64,000 nucleotides of DNA from Hevea brasiliensis (lineage: Eukaryota > Streptophyta > Magnoliopsida > Malpighiales > Euphorbiaceae). Below the pieces are notes generated by a model that did not search any database, was not told the origin of the DNA, and was given only the letters and a program-made list of their open reading frames with translations. The stretch spans positions 101,900,480 through 101,964,479 of the forward strand of contig NC_079499.1 of the NCBI RefSeq assembly GCF_030052815.1. Direction: 5' to 3'. Position numbers and translations under genes: made by a program. Of the stretch, positions 1 through 10,684 are shown piece after piece; position 1 is the first letter of the stretch; each line of letters begins with the position of its first letter.

Positions 1-1495
1 GAGAAAAAGATAATGCAGGTTGTTTTGCAAGCTGACAATTTAAACAATTAAATAACTCAAACTTAGTAGATCCTAATAATCCAAGAGAAATTAAAGGTTG
101 AATTTTACTGGCAGAAGCATGACCAAGACGAAGATGCCATTGGTGAATGGAGGAGTTAGGGATTGTAGCTACAGACACAAATCTCTAAGGAAGATGTAAA
201 GATGCAAGCTCAAATAATGGACCCACTCTGCGACCCTCCCGAAGAATCTGTCCCGTTTATGGATCCTGTACCTGGACACCATGGGGAGAAAAAATAACAT
301 TTAGTCCTTTTTCACACAACTGACCAACAGAAATAAGATTGAGTGCCAAATTAGGGATATAATAGGTGTCAGAGAGATGAAGATTTGAGGTAAACACATG
401 ACCAGTATGTGTGATGTTCATTTTAGTACCATTTGCAGTATGGATTGGTGGTAAGGAAGATACAGGTTTTGCAGAAGACAAGAATTTAAGATTAGTGGTC
501 ATATGATTACAACATGCAGAGTCAAAAAGCCAATAAGAATTACCCGGAGTGGCAGACATGGCAGAAGGAGAATTAGAAGAGATAACCTATTTGAATAGTG
601 CCTCAAGATCACTCATGGTGATGGCAGTAGAACCCTCAGTAGCAGCAACAGCAGTGACAGAGGAAGATCCAGGCTTTGAGACATTCTTGAATTTAGAATG
701 CCCTCCTTTTGGTCTTGGAGGGCGTGTGGGACAATGTTCAAGAATATGACCGTAACCATGACAATATCTGCATTCTATAGTAGGACAATATGCAAAAGCA
801 TGACCAATTTGATTATAATGCTTACAGAGTTGATTGCCGGATTTCTGATGTGAGGATCGAGTAGTTGCAAGAGCAGTTTCAAATTGAGGAGTTTTATCCA
901 AATTGAGACGAGTCTCTTCAAAAATATTCTTTTGAATAGCAGTATCCAATGATGGGAGTGGATTTCGATGTAGCAGGGATGCTCGAACGGCCTCATATTC
1001 TGATCGAAGAGCCATTAGAACTTAAATGAGATGAAGATGATCTTCACTGATTTTGCCCTGAGATATTAAATTCCAAATGGGTTGGACCTGGGCAAGAAAA
1101 TAATTCACAGATTGACCGGCTTCTTGTTTCAAATTATGAAGAGTAGTCCACAACTGATAATAGTGGGCAAGTCCAGTGGTCTGATATCGATTAGCCAAAA
1201 AATCCAAGATTTCTTTTGCAGAGTCATAATTAGCAAATTGGATGTGGATGGACGAGACAGAGGTATTGCAAAACCAGGTGATGATCTGATGATTTTTACT
1301 ATCCCAATCCTCAAGACGGTCAACAAATTTTGCATCAGTTTCATCGTTCTCTCTTGTCAGCGTAGTAATATCTCCAGTAACAATACGCCAAAGCTTGTGA
1401 CCTATCAAAAAACTTTTCATTCCTTGAACTCAAAGATTATATTTGGAACCAGTCAGAACTGTTGCAATAGGTTTTGAAATATCAGATTTCTCCAT
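1..1495 (-). pseudogene. copia gag-pol polyprotein, decayed, partial
   Basis: The frame starts at the ATG at 1495-1493. A UBN2/retrotran_gag-type gag follows (about 1420-1025, with MKSFLIGHKLWRIVTG). Next comes a CX2CX4HX4C-like knuckle (CRYCHGYGHILEHC, near 780-740). The protease segment (near 520) has FDSACCNHMT, so the usual D-S/T-G triad reads D-S-A, which may be normal for this family. The GAG-pre-integrase region (about 1-256) has the typical HLRLGHAS motif. All parts lie in one reading frame broken by five stops: TGA 1432-1430, TAA 1024-1022, TAG 589-587, TAA 259-257 and TAG 187-185. I saw no frameshift. The gene encoded the capsid and replication enzymes of the element; this copy is dead. 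Confidence 0.88.
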
Positions 1496-1610
1496 TGATA
1501 ACAAGATGAGGAGAAAAAAAAATGGTATAATAACAAGAATGAAAGAATGAACCAGAACAGGTTGTAGAGAGAGACGAGAGACCCCAGAAACTGGAAATAA
1601 AAGCTTTACG

Positions 1611-1622
1611 GCTCTGATACCA
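1611..1622 (-). other. copia primer-binding site (initiator tRNA-Met type)
   Basis: The minus strand reads TGGTATCAGAGC, the complement of the 3' end of initiator tRNA-Met and the commonest plant LTR-retrotransposon primer site. It lies directly inside the LTR, 116 bp before the gag ATG. Confidence 0.9.
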
Positions 1623-1624
1623 TA

Positions 1625-1848
1625 TTAGAAGAAAGAATATAAGTAATGAAGGAAATGATTGTGTATTTGTCTATGTCTTATTTACAGAGATATTACATCT
1701 ATTTATATATGAGAATATGAGTTAATTTAGACAAGAATAATAATTGTTATAATTATGTTACACAAATCCACTATAATCATGCTAATTATTGTAATTATGT
1801 CAACACAAATCTCCTATAATCATACTAATTGTTGTAATTATGCTACCA
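1625..1848 (-). repeat. copia 5' LTR (short, ~224 bp)
   Basis: The LTR is bounded inside by the primer site and outside by the interrupted gypsy gag. Its outer end starts TGGTAGCATAATTAC. It contains two to three diverged copies of a ~43-bp direct repeat built on CATAATTACAA...GATTATAG...GATTTGTGT. The inner boundary is uncertain by a few bases because the 3' LTR is not in the window and the end reads TAATA rather than the expected CA. Confidence 0.75.
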
Positions 1849-2315
1849 GAACTCATCAACTAGCCCAGAAAGAAAAAAAAAATTCAACGCGTGATCTTTT
1901 TGAATTCTGACATTTGAATATAACTGATTAAAAGAGTTCCAATAATCTTGCAAGGTAGATTCTCGATTCAAATTCCTTAAATCCATTAATGGATCTTCCG
2001 GTTGCAGTAACCATTCCTCCAGCCTCTCCCCATCAAAGCAAGGACAGTCTAGCTTAGAGAAACGCTCCCATGCCCATGGATGATTAATTCTTGGAGTTCC
2101 TTCTTTCGTTGTTGTTGCACCTTCATCTGCATTTTCCCCACCAGCGATTTGCATATTTTGCAAGCTAAACCTTTTAAGTAAAGTTTAATTTCATCTAAAG
2201 CTTCTTGATTACGCTGCTCTGCTTCTTTCCTCAGAGTTTCTTGCCGTAACTCAAAGTCTTGCGTAATAGTTATAACTTTTCTTTCCAATTCGTGTGAACC
2301 GATCTCGTCCGCCAT
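1849..2315 (-). pseudogene. Ty3/gypsy gag, truncated and internally deleted
   Basis: The start is the ATG at 2315-2313 (MADEIGSHELERKV). It is followed by a charged, probably coiled-coil stretch (DFELRQETLRKEAEQRNQEA). After a frameshift near 2170 the frame continues to the conserved gag entry LDCPCFDG...EEW. The text then jumps to the C-terminal gag part (LQDYWNSFNQLY...FLSGLVDE), so roughly 60-70 residues of the usual core between FDG..W and the FLSGLKDE-type motif are missing. The frame ends at the copia LTR. It was a capsid protein of a Ty3/gypsy element; no zinc knuckle or pol remains here. Confidence 0.8.
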
Positions 2316-2599
2316 AGCCAAGTATTGTTGGCTCTGTTCGATAACCAAGAAAATAAGGAAAAGAGAGAATAAGGTAGAGGAATAGAATAGAAAGGGAAAA
2401 ACAGATTTAGAGATGACAAAGAAAGAAATAAGGCAAGACCGAGAAAAAGAGAAAAAGGAATAGAAAGATTAGCAAGTACAAAGGGAAATTTAGAAGAACT
2501 TCTAGTTTCAAGAAAAGAGGAGGAATTACCGCACAGCCATTCCCAAGGATCTAACAGTTCCAGATTCAAGAAATAGCAGAAGAAATTCATGACCAAGGA

Positions 2600-2617
2600 C
2601 CATTAGCTCTGATACCA
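2600..2617 (-). other. gypsy primer-binding site
   Basis: The minus strand reads TGGTATCAGAGCTAATGG, an extended match to the initiator tRNA-Met primer site. It lies 285 bp upstream of the gag start on that strand. Confidence 0.85.
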
Positions 2618-2840
2618 TTGTTACGTGATTTGCCAACCACAGGAACACAGTAATAGGAAGAACAAAGAATAGAGAGAGAATCAATAGAATCGAGAGAGAG
2701 AGAGACATACCTTCATTGATCTATTATCCAAGATACATCATACAAACATTCTTTCATTATTTATACAAGAGGTAGCTACAGAAGAGTGGCTAAAGAAGAA
2801 CCATGAGCGCTCTGCTTCTTCCCATATTCTACGCTACAGC

Positions 2841-3250
2841 TGTCACGTTTCTTCTTTTCATTGGTGAATAGTAAAACAGCTCTAAACCATTTTATTAATA
2901 GCATATTCTCGTATCAAAGAGATAGAGAAGAGAGCACCCAAAATTCAAGAAATTCAGATTCTGGTCCTCAAGCGAAGAGAATGTTGAAGAGCACACAGTA
3001 GATAAAGATAAAGAGCAAAAGTATGCCGTAATAGCTATTGAAGAGGCAATTATTTTTATATTTTTTTTCTTAATGAATAATGATGAGAACAAGACCAATA
3101 AAAGAATTTCAACAAAGGGCATAATGACTATCTTGATTTTTCTATATAATTTTTTTCCCCTGTGAAACAATAGCTCTAACCATAGTTACTTGGAACGCAG
3201 AACGTCTTGGATCATGGTACGAGTATGGATATGCAATTTGTCACTTAGCT
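2841..3250. other. non-coding stretch, no gene recognised
   Basis: AT-rich DNA between the gypsy LTR and the left target duplication of the MULE. Open frames here lack any recognisable domain or codon pattern. It may include unassigned retrotransposon flank. Confidence 0.5.
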
Positions 3251-3259
3251 AAATATATG
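3251..3259 (+). repeat. MULE target-site duplication, left (AAATATATG)
   Basis: The 9-bp direct repeat AAATATATG sits immediately outside the left end and is matched exactly at 14945-14953. Nine base pairs is the typical length made by Mutator-family transposases. Confidence 0.95.
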
Positions 3260-3325
3260 GGGCAAATGACCGTACTAAGGTAACTCATAAAGGAAAAATA
3301 CCAGAATGGTTAAAAAAATTACGAA
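3260..3325 (+). repeat. MULE left terminal inverted repeat
   Basis: The first 16 bases match the complement of the right end with one mismatch. Diverged similarity continues through an ATACC(A/G) block to a shared AAAATTACG near 3317-3325. Confidence 0.85.
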
Positions 3326-3354
3326 GAGGGGGCGGGTTGCAGTGGTCAGCGCGT

Positions 3355-3864
3355 GGGACGCTGTTCAAAATAGCGTCTGAACAAGGGACGCTATTCATAA
3401 TAGCACCTGAAGCTCGGACGCTATTTTGAATAGCGTCCGGAATGAGCCACTGCAGCAATTCCTGCACGCGAGGAATATTACGTCCCATCTGCTCCGGATG
3501 CTAATTATATTAGCATCTTGTACCTCCGGACGCTAGTATAATTAGCATCTTTGGGCATGGCGTGGCGCAAGTCCAATATGTGGAGGGAATCTTCCTGCAC
3601 GCGGGATGCTATTTTTATTAGCGTCCTGTGTTCATCCACCCTCCTCCCGAGCCTGGCTGCAGCCTCCTCCCACCCAAGCCTGGCGCAAGTCCAATCTGTG
3701 CAGGGAATCTTCCTGCACGCGGGACGCTATTTTTATTAGCTTCCCGTGTTCATCCACCCCTCCTCCCGAGCCTGGCTGCAGCCTCCTCCCACCCAAGCCT
3801 GGTGCATGTCCAATCTCTGCAGGGAATCTTCCTGCACGCGGGACGCTATTTTTATTAGCGTCCC
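3355..3864. repeat. left subterminal array of eight imperfect palindromes
   Basis: The units share a GGGACGCTA(T/A)T ... A(A/T)TAGCGTCC(C) hairpin plan with 3-6 nt loops. They lie at 3355-3378, 3385-3407, 3415-3439, 3496-3518, 3526-3550, 3603-3626, 3721-3745 and 3840-3864. The unit at 3415-3439 is perfect, with an 11-bp stem and a 3-nt loop. The array starts 95 bp from the element end. The same motif recurs at the right end, so it belongs to the transposon. Possible roles are transposase binding sites or hairpin-prone DNA; neither is shown. Confidence 0.88.
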
Positions 3865-3870
3865 ACATTC
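3563..3870 (+). repeat. 118-bp tandem direct repeat, ~2.6 copies
   Basis: Copies begin at 3563, 3681 and 3800 (TGGCGCAAGTCCAAT or TGGTGCATGTCC), so the period is 118-119 bp. Each copy is GC-richer than its surroundings and carries one palindrome of the left array near its middle. The third copy stops after its palindrome. Open frames crossing this block exist only because the repeat lacks stops; they are not genes. Confidence 0.85.
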
Positions 3871-3898
3871 ACCATTTCTACCGCTGCTCTCTCTCCCT

Positions 3899-6003
3899 TG
3901 TTAGTAGTATGCCCTAGTGCATATCATTTAGTATGTATCTTGTACATCTTTTAATAATAAAAGGCATTTCCACTTTTCCGTTTACATAATATATTTATGT
4001 GTAATAGAAAAGGTCCATTGATATTTTGTTAGAAATATTATTCTTAAGTTGTTAAGAATATGAGTGACAATATTTCTAGCACAAAGTATCATAAATAGGT
4101 TCACAATCGAGGATACTTCATAATAAGGACATGACTTATCCAGAAAGATTGTATTCATGTTTGTTCCCAAGTTATTTATATGAGATATAAATAAGATGGA
4201 ATGGTGAGTCTCATGCCATATAACAAACTTGATAGGCACTTATAAATGATAAGTAGGCCGAACCAGTGACACTTATGACAAGCACATGGAGTTTACTCTT
4301 GTCAATGTTTTGTCATAAATCATATCAGTGCATATAATCTTTAGACCTGAGATAGCACAGTTATCTTGTATATAGGTAGTTTGAGTTTGATTCTGCTTTC
4401 ATACTTGTACTATGTATGGGTATATGGGCATGTGTTGGCTCCTGCTAGTTATATATGGAGGTAGGTGTTGATCAAGAAGGAATCTGTTCCTCTAAGTAAA
4501 TGGAGATAAAATCCTATGTTCATTTAATTGTTCTTGATGTTTCAAGTTCCTGGCCAGGACAGATAGATTTATTCAGAAAAGAGTTTCTGATGAGAAAAAA
4601 TCTTTTAATCAAGAACTGAAATTAAAAGAGAACATAATATTCATAGCAAATGGAGTTTGACATAAACCATGACTCAAATTGAGTTGGGATTTTGTAACAG
4701 AGAGATTCTAGTGCATGGTAACATATGATTATAGGTTCATTTAAGGTAAATCTTATTACTAATTGGGTGGCCATGGCATGCTATGCTAGGTGTTAACCAT
4801 GGTCTATGAGGTTCATAAAATGATTTAGAGAAATCATTTATGGTAAGAAAGAGTTCTGATGATATTAAGAGTTGATATCATGTCTCATTGCCAATTAGTG
4901 ATGAGCCTAGTAAGTCACACACATACACAAGTTATCACCTATTTAAATATGATTTAATTAATTAATTAAAGAGTTTAATTGATTAATTAAATAGATTTGG
5001 TTTGCAATAAAATTGCAAAGTCCCTAGCATGACTTGAAACCAAATCTAGATTATTGGATGTGTAGTATAAATTAAATTTATATTTAAAGTGTTTAAATAT
5101 GAATTTAATTGATGAGAAATTAATTAATAGAGATTAATTAATTAATTTATATTTGATATAAATTAATTAGAAGAAGAAAATAATTATTTTGGGTTAAGAA
5201 CTCAAAATTAAGACACAGGGGCATTTTGGTCATGTTGCAGTGTGACACGTGGCACCATGAGATGGTGACACATGGCATAACACATAAGCTTGCCAAATAA
5301 TTTTAATCATGTAAGATGATTAAAATCAAGATTAAATATAGGTTTGACACTTGGCACAATGTGATTGGGTCACTTAAACCTAGAGCTAATCAAAAGGTGA
5401 CATGTGGCTAGGGTTTAATGTGTTAACCTAGCTATTTAAGTGGGGTTATGAAAAGAAAACACAACCAGCAGCCTCTCCTCTCATATGTCACGCCACTTTG
5501 AGCCTCTCCAGCTATTTCTCTTCATCTCTCATCAATTCAAAGAGATTAGCCATCAATCTCTTGAATTAAGAACGCTAGAAATTGTTTCTAGTGTCCTGTT
5601 TACATCTTTAATCTCTTAAAAGGCAGAAATTGAATTTCTAATTAATAGAAAAGGCTTTAGAAGCTGTTCAAGGGCTGCCATAGGTGTTCTTGGTGTGGAC
5701 AAGCTAGAGGGACAACATTTGGTGTCCTGAAGACAAATCTCAAAGGCGCAGACACGCTGCAGCACATCAAGAGGTTAGTGTAATCGTTCTTGATTTAATC
5801 TAGGGTTCTAAAATTAATCTGATTAATTTTAAAATCTTAAATGGCAAATACAGATCCAAAAACATATTAAAAGAGTTTTAATATGTTGTTTATCATTGAA
5901 ATCAAATAGATAAAAATAAATCTTGCATGGTGCATGTGACCCTAGGTAAAAATTTTTGAATTCAATGGTATAATCTTGTGTTTTTCACGCTTTCGTTCCT
6001 TCA
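3899..6003 (+). mobile_element. solo LTR (2,105 bp) inserted in the MULE leader
   Basis: The block begins TGTTAGTAG and ends CTTCA, and is flanked on both sides by the 5-bp repeat TCCCT (3894-3898 and 6004-6008). Its end region (CATGTGACCCTAGG...ATGGTATAATCTTGTG...TTCACGC) resembles plant copia LTR 3' ends. No internal domain is present, so it looks like the product of LTR-LTR recombination. Removing it joins two CT-rich stretches of the MULE leader. The AT-rich middle with TTAATTAA runs is part of the LTR. No gene is seen in it. The family name is not certain. Confidence 0.8.
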
Positions 6004-6008
6004 TCCCT

Positions 6009-6719
6009 GTGCTCTCATTTACGGCTTTCATTTCGCCCTCAAGCCCTCGCTCTCGTTCATTCCTCGTCCATTGTCTCCCTCGCTCGTTCATTCCCTCATC
6101 CATTGTCTCATTTTGGTGGAGCAGCTCGGGTGGAGCAAGAAGGAGAAGAGACAGGTGCAGTTGCAGTGGTAGATCACAAAGAAAGAAAGAAGAAATTTGA
6201 AAAAAAATTATATTAAGGTATGTATTTTGACTGTTTAATAATTTTTAACATGTAATATATGAAATGCTTAGGTGATAATAATGTTTATTATTGTGAAAAT
6301 AATGTAATATTCCTTAAGAAATAAATTTTCGTTACAAGTTTTAACATGCAATATATAAAATGCTTGACTGTTAATGTAATTATTATGCTGAAAATAATAT
6401 ATATATATTTTTTTATGCATGCATGTTGGTATGTTTGTGAGCAAGTTGATATATATATAGTAATAGCATAATACTGATAAAATGAGTATAAGTTATTGGG
6501 AAAAATAATACAAAAAATTATATTTTTAGTGTATAATATAAATTTGTAGTATTAAGAAAATATTAGGAAAGAGAAAATAAAAATTATAAATGTAAATTAT
6601 GTTACAAAATAAATTTTATATTAAGTCATATAATTTTTGTATCTCATAATATAATAGTTTAATAAGTTGAACAGAGAATATTAGTATAAAATAAAATAAT
6701 AGTTTAAGTTTTTAAAAAT
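6009..6719 (+). other. MULE leader: CT-rich start then AT-rich DNA, no gene
   Basis: After the solo LTR, a CT-rich segment (6009-6120) continues the sequence seen before it at 3870-3893, then gives way to very AT-rich DNA. The CT-rich part may be a promoter or 5' UTR of the transposase gene. Short open frames here are low-complexity and show no known domain. Confidence 0.5.
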
Positions 6720-7900
6720 TAGTAAAAGCTATAGAAAAAAGGGAAAAATTAATAGAAAATTGAGTTCATAATATATTATAGAAAATGATGTAATAAAAAA
6801 ATATAAATTTATATAAAATATTAATAAAAAATTAGAAATTAGTAATATAAAAAATTGCCAAAAAAAATAAGTAACATTTTAATTAAAATGTAATTATTAG
6901 AAATAAAATATTAATTTATTTTGTTAATTAAAATTAAAAGAATAGAAAAATTAGTAATGTAAAATGTTGTTGAAAATAATTTCTTTATTAATAGAAAATT
7001 GAGTTCATAATATATTATAGAAAAGGATGTAATAAAAATAAAATATAAATTTATATAAAATATTAATAAAAAATGAGAAATTAGTAATATAAAAAATTGC
7101 CAAAAAAAATAAGTAACATTTTAATTAAAATGTAATTATTAGAAATAAAATATTAATTTATTTTGTTAATTAAAATTAAAAGAATAGAAAAATTAGTAAT
7201 GTAAAATGTTGTTGAAAATAATTTCTTTATTAATAGAAAATTGAGTTCATAATATATTATAGAAAATGATGTAATAAAAATAAAATATAAATTTATATAA
7301 AATATTAATAAAAAATGAGACATTAGTAATATAAAAAATTGCCAAAAAAAATAAGTAGCATTTTAATTAAAATGTAATTATTAGAAATAAAATATTAATT
7401 TATTTTATTAATTAAAATTAAAAGAATAGAAAAATTAGGAATGTAAAATGTTGTTGAAAATAATTTCTTTATTAATAGAAAATTGTGTTAATAATATATT
7501 ATAGAAAAGGATGTAATAAAAATAAAATATAAATTTATATAAAATATTATTAAAAAATGAAAAATTAGTAATATAAAAAATTGCCAAAAAAAAATAAGTA
7601 GCATTTTAATTAAAATGTAATTAATAAAAATAAATTATAAAATTATATGATTTAGATAATATGAAAGAAATAAAAAATAGTAAAATAAAAAAATTGGCGA
7701 AACTCAAAATAACAATTAATATGTAATTATTTAAAAAAATTAATATTATTAAAATATGATTAAAAAATTAAAACAAGAGTAACATAAAAATTTGTCGAAA
7801 TCATTGCATATTTAATTAAAATATAATTAGTAGAAATAAAATATTAATTTATTTTATTAATTAAAATTAAAAAAATAGAAAAATTAGTAATGTACAATGT
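6720..7900 (+). repeat. ~240-bp AT-rich tandem repeats upstream of the transposase
   Basis: The marker AATAGAAAATTG recurs at 6751, 6990, 7232 and 7474, giving periods of 239, 242 and 242 bp. Each unit runs through ATAATATATTATAG, AAAATTGCCAAAAAAAATAAGTA and TTTTAATTAAAATGTAATTA. A degraded partial unit ends at about 7895, only some 70 bp before the likely transposase ATG. Neighbouring units differ by few bases, so the expansion is recent relative to the gene decay. It may act as a promoter-proximal spacer, or have no role. Confidence 0.88.
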
Positions 7901-7962
7901 AAAACGTATTGTCAACCAGACCGTTTATGCTGATGGTTGTTGCGATTTTTATTTTATCTGAA

Positions 7963-10502
7963 ATGTCAATTCCAAGTTTTGCTACTTTATATTGGGATGG
8001 AGAAATCATTATGGATGATGAAGGCTATGAATATTATGGGGGTTCATCAACCGTCATTACTATTGGTAAACGTATGGATTTTGGTACTTTAGGAATGAAA
8101 ATTGTCCGTGGAATTAATCTTAAAGGTGGACATGAATTTATATCGAAAATCTTATTCAGACAACCCATTGAAAAAAATGGCTCGTTTAAATGGGATTGCA
8201 TGGGTTTGGCAAACGATGACGATGTGAATATTATGTTTAATTTCATTGATGAAATTGGAGGTATGTCATCGATTGAATTATATATTGAAATTTTTCGACC
8301 ATCTGCAAATGTTGTTGATGAAGCGGGCCCATCAAATAGTTGTTACACTGAAGCACTGAAGTGTACGGATGATTTTGAATCCGCTAGCAATGATTATTGT
8401 CCTGATGATGATGAGGATGATGCGGAGTCTGATGAAGAATGGATTGATAGTGATGACTGGGACATGAATGAGGATGGTGGTCATCATAATGAGTTAGTAG
8501 TAGATTTGCCTTTTTACTATAATACTCATGTTGCAAACCCAATAATGCCGCTTGTCCCTCCTCCGCCTTATAGTGAAATAGATTTTTCATTGCTAACGGT
8601 TGATCCATGGTCAACACCACAGTGTAGTTCAATGTGGGATCCATTAAAAGAGTTTGAATTAGGAATGATATTCTCATCTAGAGAGGATGTCCAAAAAGCT
8701 GCCAAAGAATATCATTTACATAGGCACCATGAGTTTTGTAATGAGGAGACAAAGAGTAGAACATATGCCATCAGGTGCAAAGACACAACGAGCAATTGTA
8801 AGTGGAGATTGCGTGCCTCACGAGGGAAAGGAAGTGATATATGGAAAATTACGCGATATAATGGACCACATACATGTGTTAATCCATCACTGTCACAAGA
8901 TCATAAGCAATTAGATAGCAAATTTATATCTGATTTCATTCTCGCCATTGTACGTGAACAACCCAATGTGAAGATAGGAGCGTTACAGTCTAAAATAAAA
9001 GATAAGATTGGATATATGCCAAGTTATCGAAAGACCTGGAAGGCTAGGCACGATGCAATTATTAAGATCTTTGGTGATTGGGACGAATCTTACGGAAGGT
9101 TGCGATAATTTATGCTTGCTTTGTGCAAACAGAACCCTGAAAGTATGTTCTTCATTGAAGATGATCCTTTTTTTGTTAATAATATATTAGATCCTGCTTA
9201 TCGAGTTTTCGATAGAATGTTTTGGGCATATAAACAAACAATAGAAGGATTCAAGAACTGTCGACCAGTTATATTCATAGACTCAACTTTTTTATATGGA
9301 AAGTACAAAGGATGTTTATTTTGTGCAACAACACTTGATGGTAATAACCATATTTTCCCAATTGCGTGGGCAATAGTCGACAGTGAAAATACAAGAAACT
9401 GGGATTGGTTTATGTCTTGTTTGAGGGTGTTTGTGACAGATCGTAATGGAATATGTGTTATATCAGATAGACATATTGCCATAAAAAAGGCAATGAATTA
9501 AGATTGGTGGCAGCCTCCTGCTGGGCATCATCGATACTGCTTAAGACATATCATCAGCAATTACAACACAAAGTTTAAGAATACTAATATGAAAGAAGCT
9601 CTCCGAAAGGCAGGTTAGTTTTCTAAGTTGACTATTTATTGTTACTGTAATCTAAATATAAAGTTGACATGTGTATCCAACAAATAACATGGCTTTTTTA
9701 TTTTTACAGCACAACAATTGGAAAAAAAAAATTTTATGAGGCCATGAACACAATCAAGAATGAGCATCCTGATACATTTGAATGGGTTACAAAGATACCT
9801 TTGGAAAAATGGACACGTTCTCATGATGGAGGGAAACGTTATGGCTCCATGACAACTAATACTGTTGAGTCTGTTAATGGAATACTCAAAGGGATCCGTG
9901 CTTTACCCATAACTGCAATAGTAGAAAAAATATTTTTCCAGTGTGTTGATTATTTTGACACACGCCGCACGACCCTCCTTGAGCAACTGCAAATGGGCTT
10001 CAAATTTACACCAGCATGTCGTCAAATATTACTTGACAATTTAAATGAAGGAAACTCATATAATGTCCGAATCTTTAACCGCGATTGTGGTGAATTTGAA
10101 GTTTGGAAGGGAAGATCTGAAACAAAGCATGTGGTCAAACTTGATGAAAGGAAATGCACATGCAAGAAGTTTGAAGAAATATGCATTCCATGGTCTCATG
10201 TGATTGCCGCATGCCAAGCAATGTCAATTAATTATGAGCAATACGTTTCAAATTATTACACATTGGAGCAAACACTTAAGTGCTATGAGTGGCAGTTTCA
10301 TGCTCTTGGACATCCTGATGATTGGCCAACAGATAATTATCCAGTTCTTCTACCTGACCCAACCCAGAAAAGGTCTAAAGGACGACCAATTTCGTCAAGG
10401 AAGAAGAATGAAATGGATTGGAGTGTAAATCATTGTTCGTTATGTCATGTACAAGGACACACAAAAAAAAATTGTCACATGCGAAGGAACAACATAAGTT
10501 AA
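7963..10502 (+). pseudogene. MULE transposase (mudrA-like), broken
   Basis: It would cut and join the MULE ends. The likely start is the ATG at 7963 (MSIPSFATLYWDGEI), giving the ubiquitin-like N-terminus usual for plant MULE transposases. Then come an acidic linker (~8400-8470), a MuDR-type zinc-binding domain (RCKDTTSNCKWRL...GPHTC, ~8775-8880) and the MULE catalytic domain. The catalytic residues are D 9280-9282 (FIDSTF), D 9466-9468 (ISDRH) and E 9867-9869 (NTVESVNG). A SWIM finger follows (~10150-10215) and a CCHC knuckle CSLCHVQGHTKKNC (~10433). One intron spans 9614-9709 (GT-AG). Breaks: TAA 9106-9108, TAA 9499-9501 and a one-base shift at the ten-A run 9722-9731. The SWIM motif reads PWSH where PCSH is usual, losing one zinc ligand. 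Confidence 0.92.
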
Positions 10503-10684
10503 TTATGTTAATATGTATCATTATTATAAATTGTTGCGGAATGTATTTATTTTTATATTTTAATTTTATGTGTAAATGTAACATGTATTATTATCAAGTA
10601 CATTATCTCCCATAATGTTTGCATTATCATGTGATTCTCATATATTTATTTGTGCTCCATTTTGTTTATGTCGTAGATAATATA

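Larger units (their letters stand above)
1..1848 (-). mobile_element. Ty1/copia LTR retrotransposon, 5' part (rest beyond the left edge)
   Basis: Read on the minus strand, the order is LTR (1848-1625), a tRNA-iMet-type primer site, gag, a CCHC zinc knuckle, aspartic protease and the GAG-pre-integrase region, which runs off the window. The LTR begins TGGTAGCATAATT and abuts a broken Ty3/gypsy gag, so this copia element inserted into that older one. Integrase, RT and RNase H would lie to the left of base 1. The element cannot move by itself because its reading frame holds five stops. The 3' LTR and the second target duplication are outside the window, so the 5-bp duplication (gaact at 1849-1853 on the plus strand) cannot be confirmed. 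Confidence 0.9.
1849..2840 (-). mobile_element. Ty3/gypsy LTR retrotransposon fragment (LTR, primer site, 5' gag)
   Basis: On the minus strand this holds an LTR end (roughly 2840-2619), a primer site and the start of gag. Gag is cut off at 1849 by the copia insertion. I could not fix the outer LTR end: a TGACAGCTG start near 2839 is plausible, giving an LTR of ~220 bp, but no second LTR is present for comparison. The rest of the element should lie left of the window, beyond the copia insert. Confidence 0.7.

Noticed and set aside
3551..3917. Overlapping long open frames on both strands in the 118-bp repeats
   Set aside because: They arise from a stop-poor tandem repeat of a period close to a multiple of three; no codon bias or domain.
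5976..6200. Open frames rich in Ser, Pro and Leu after the solo LTR
   Set aside because: Low-complexity CT-rich DNA; it starts inside the LTR and ends in AT-rich sequence without a domain.
10375..10615. Small frames on both strands around the transposase end
   Set aside because: Shadows of the transposase 3' end in other frames and AT-rich spacer.
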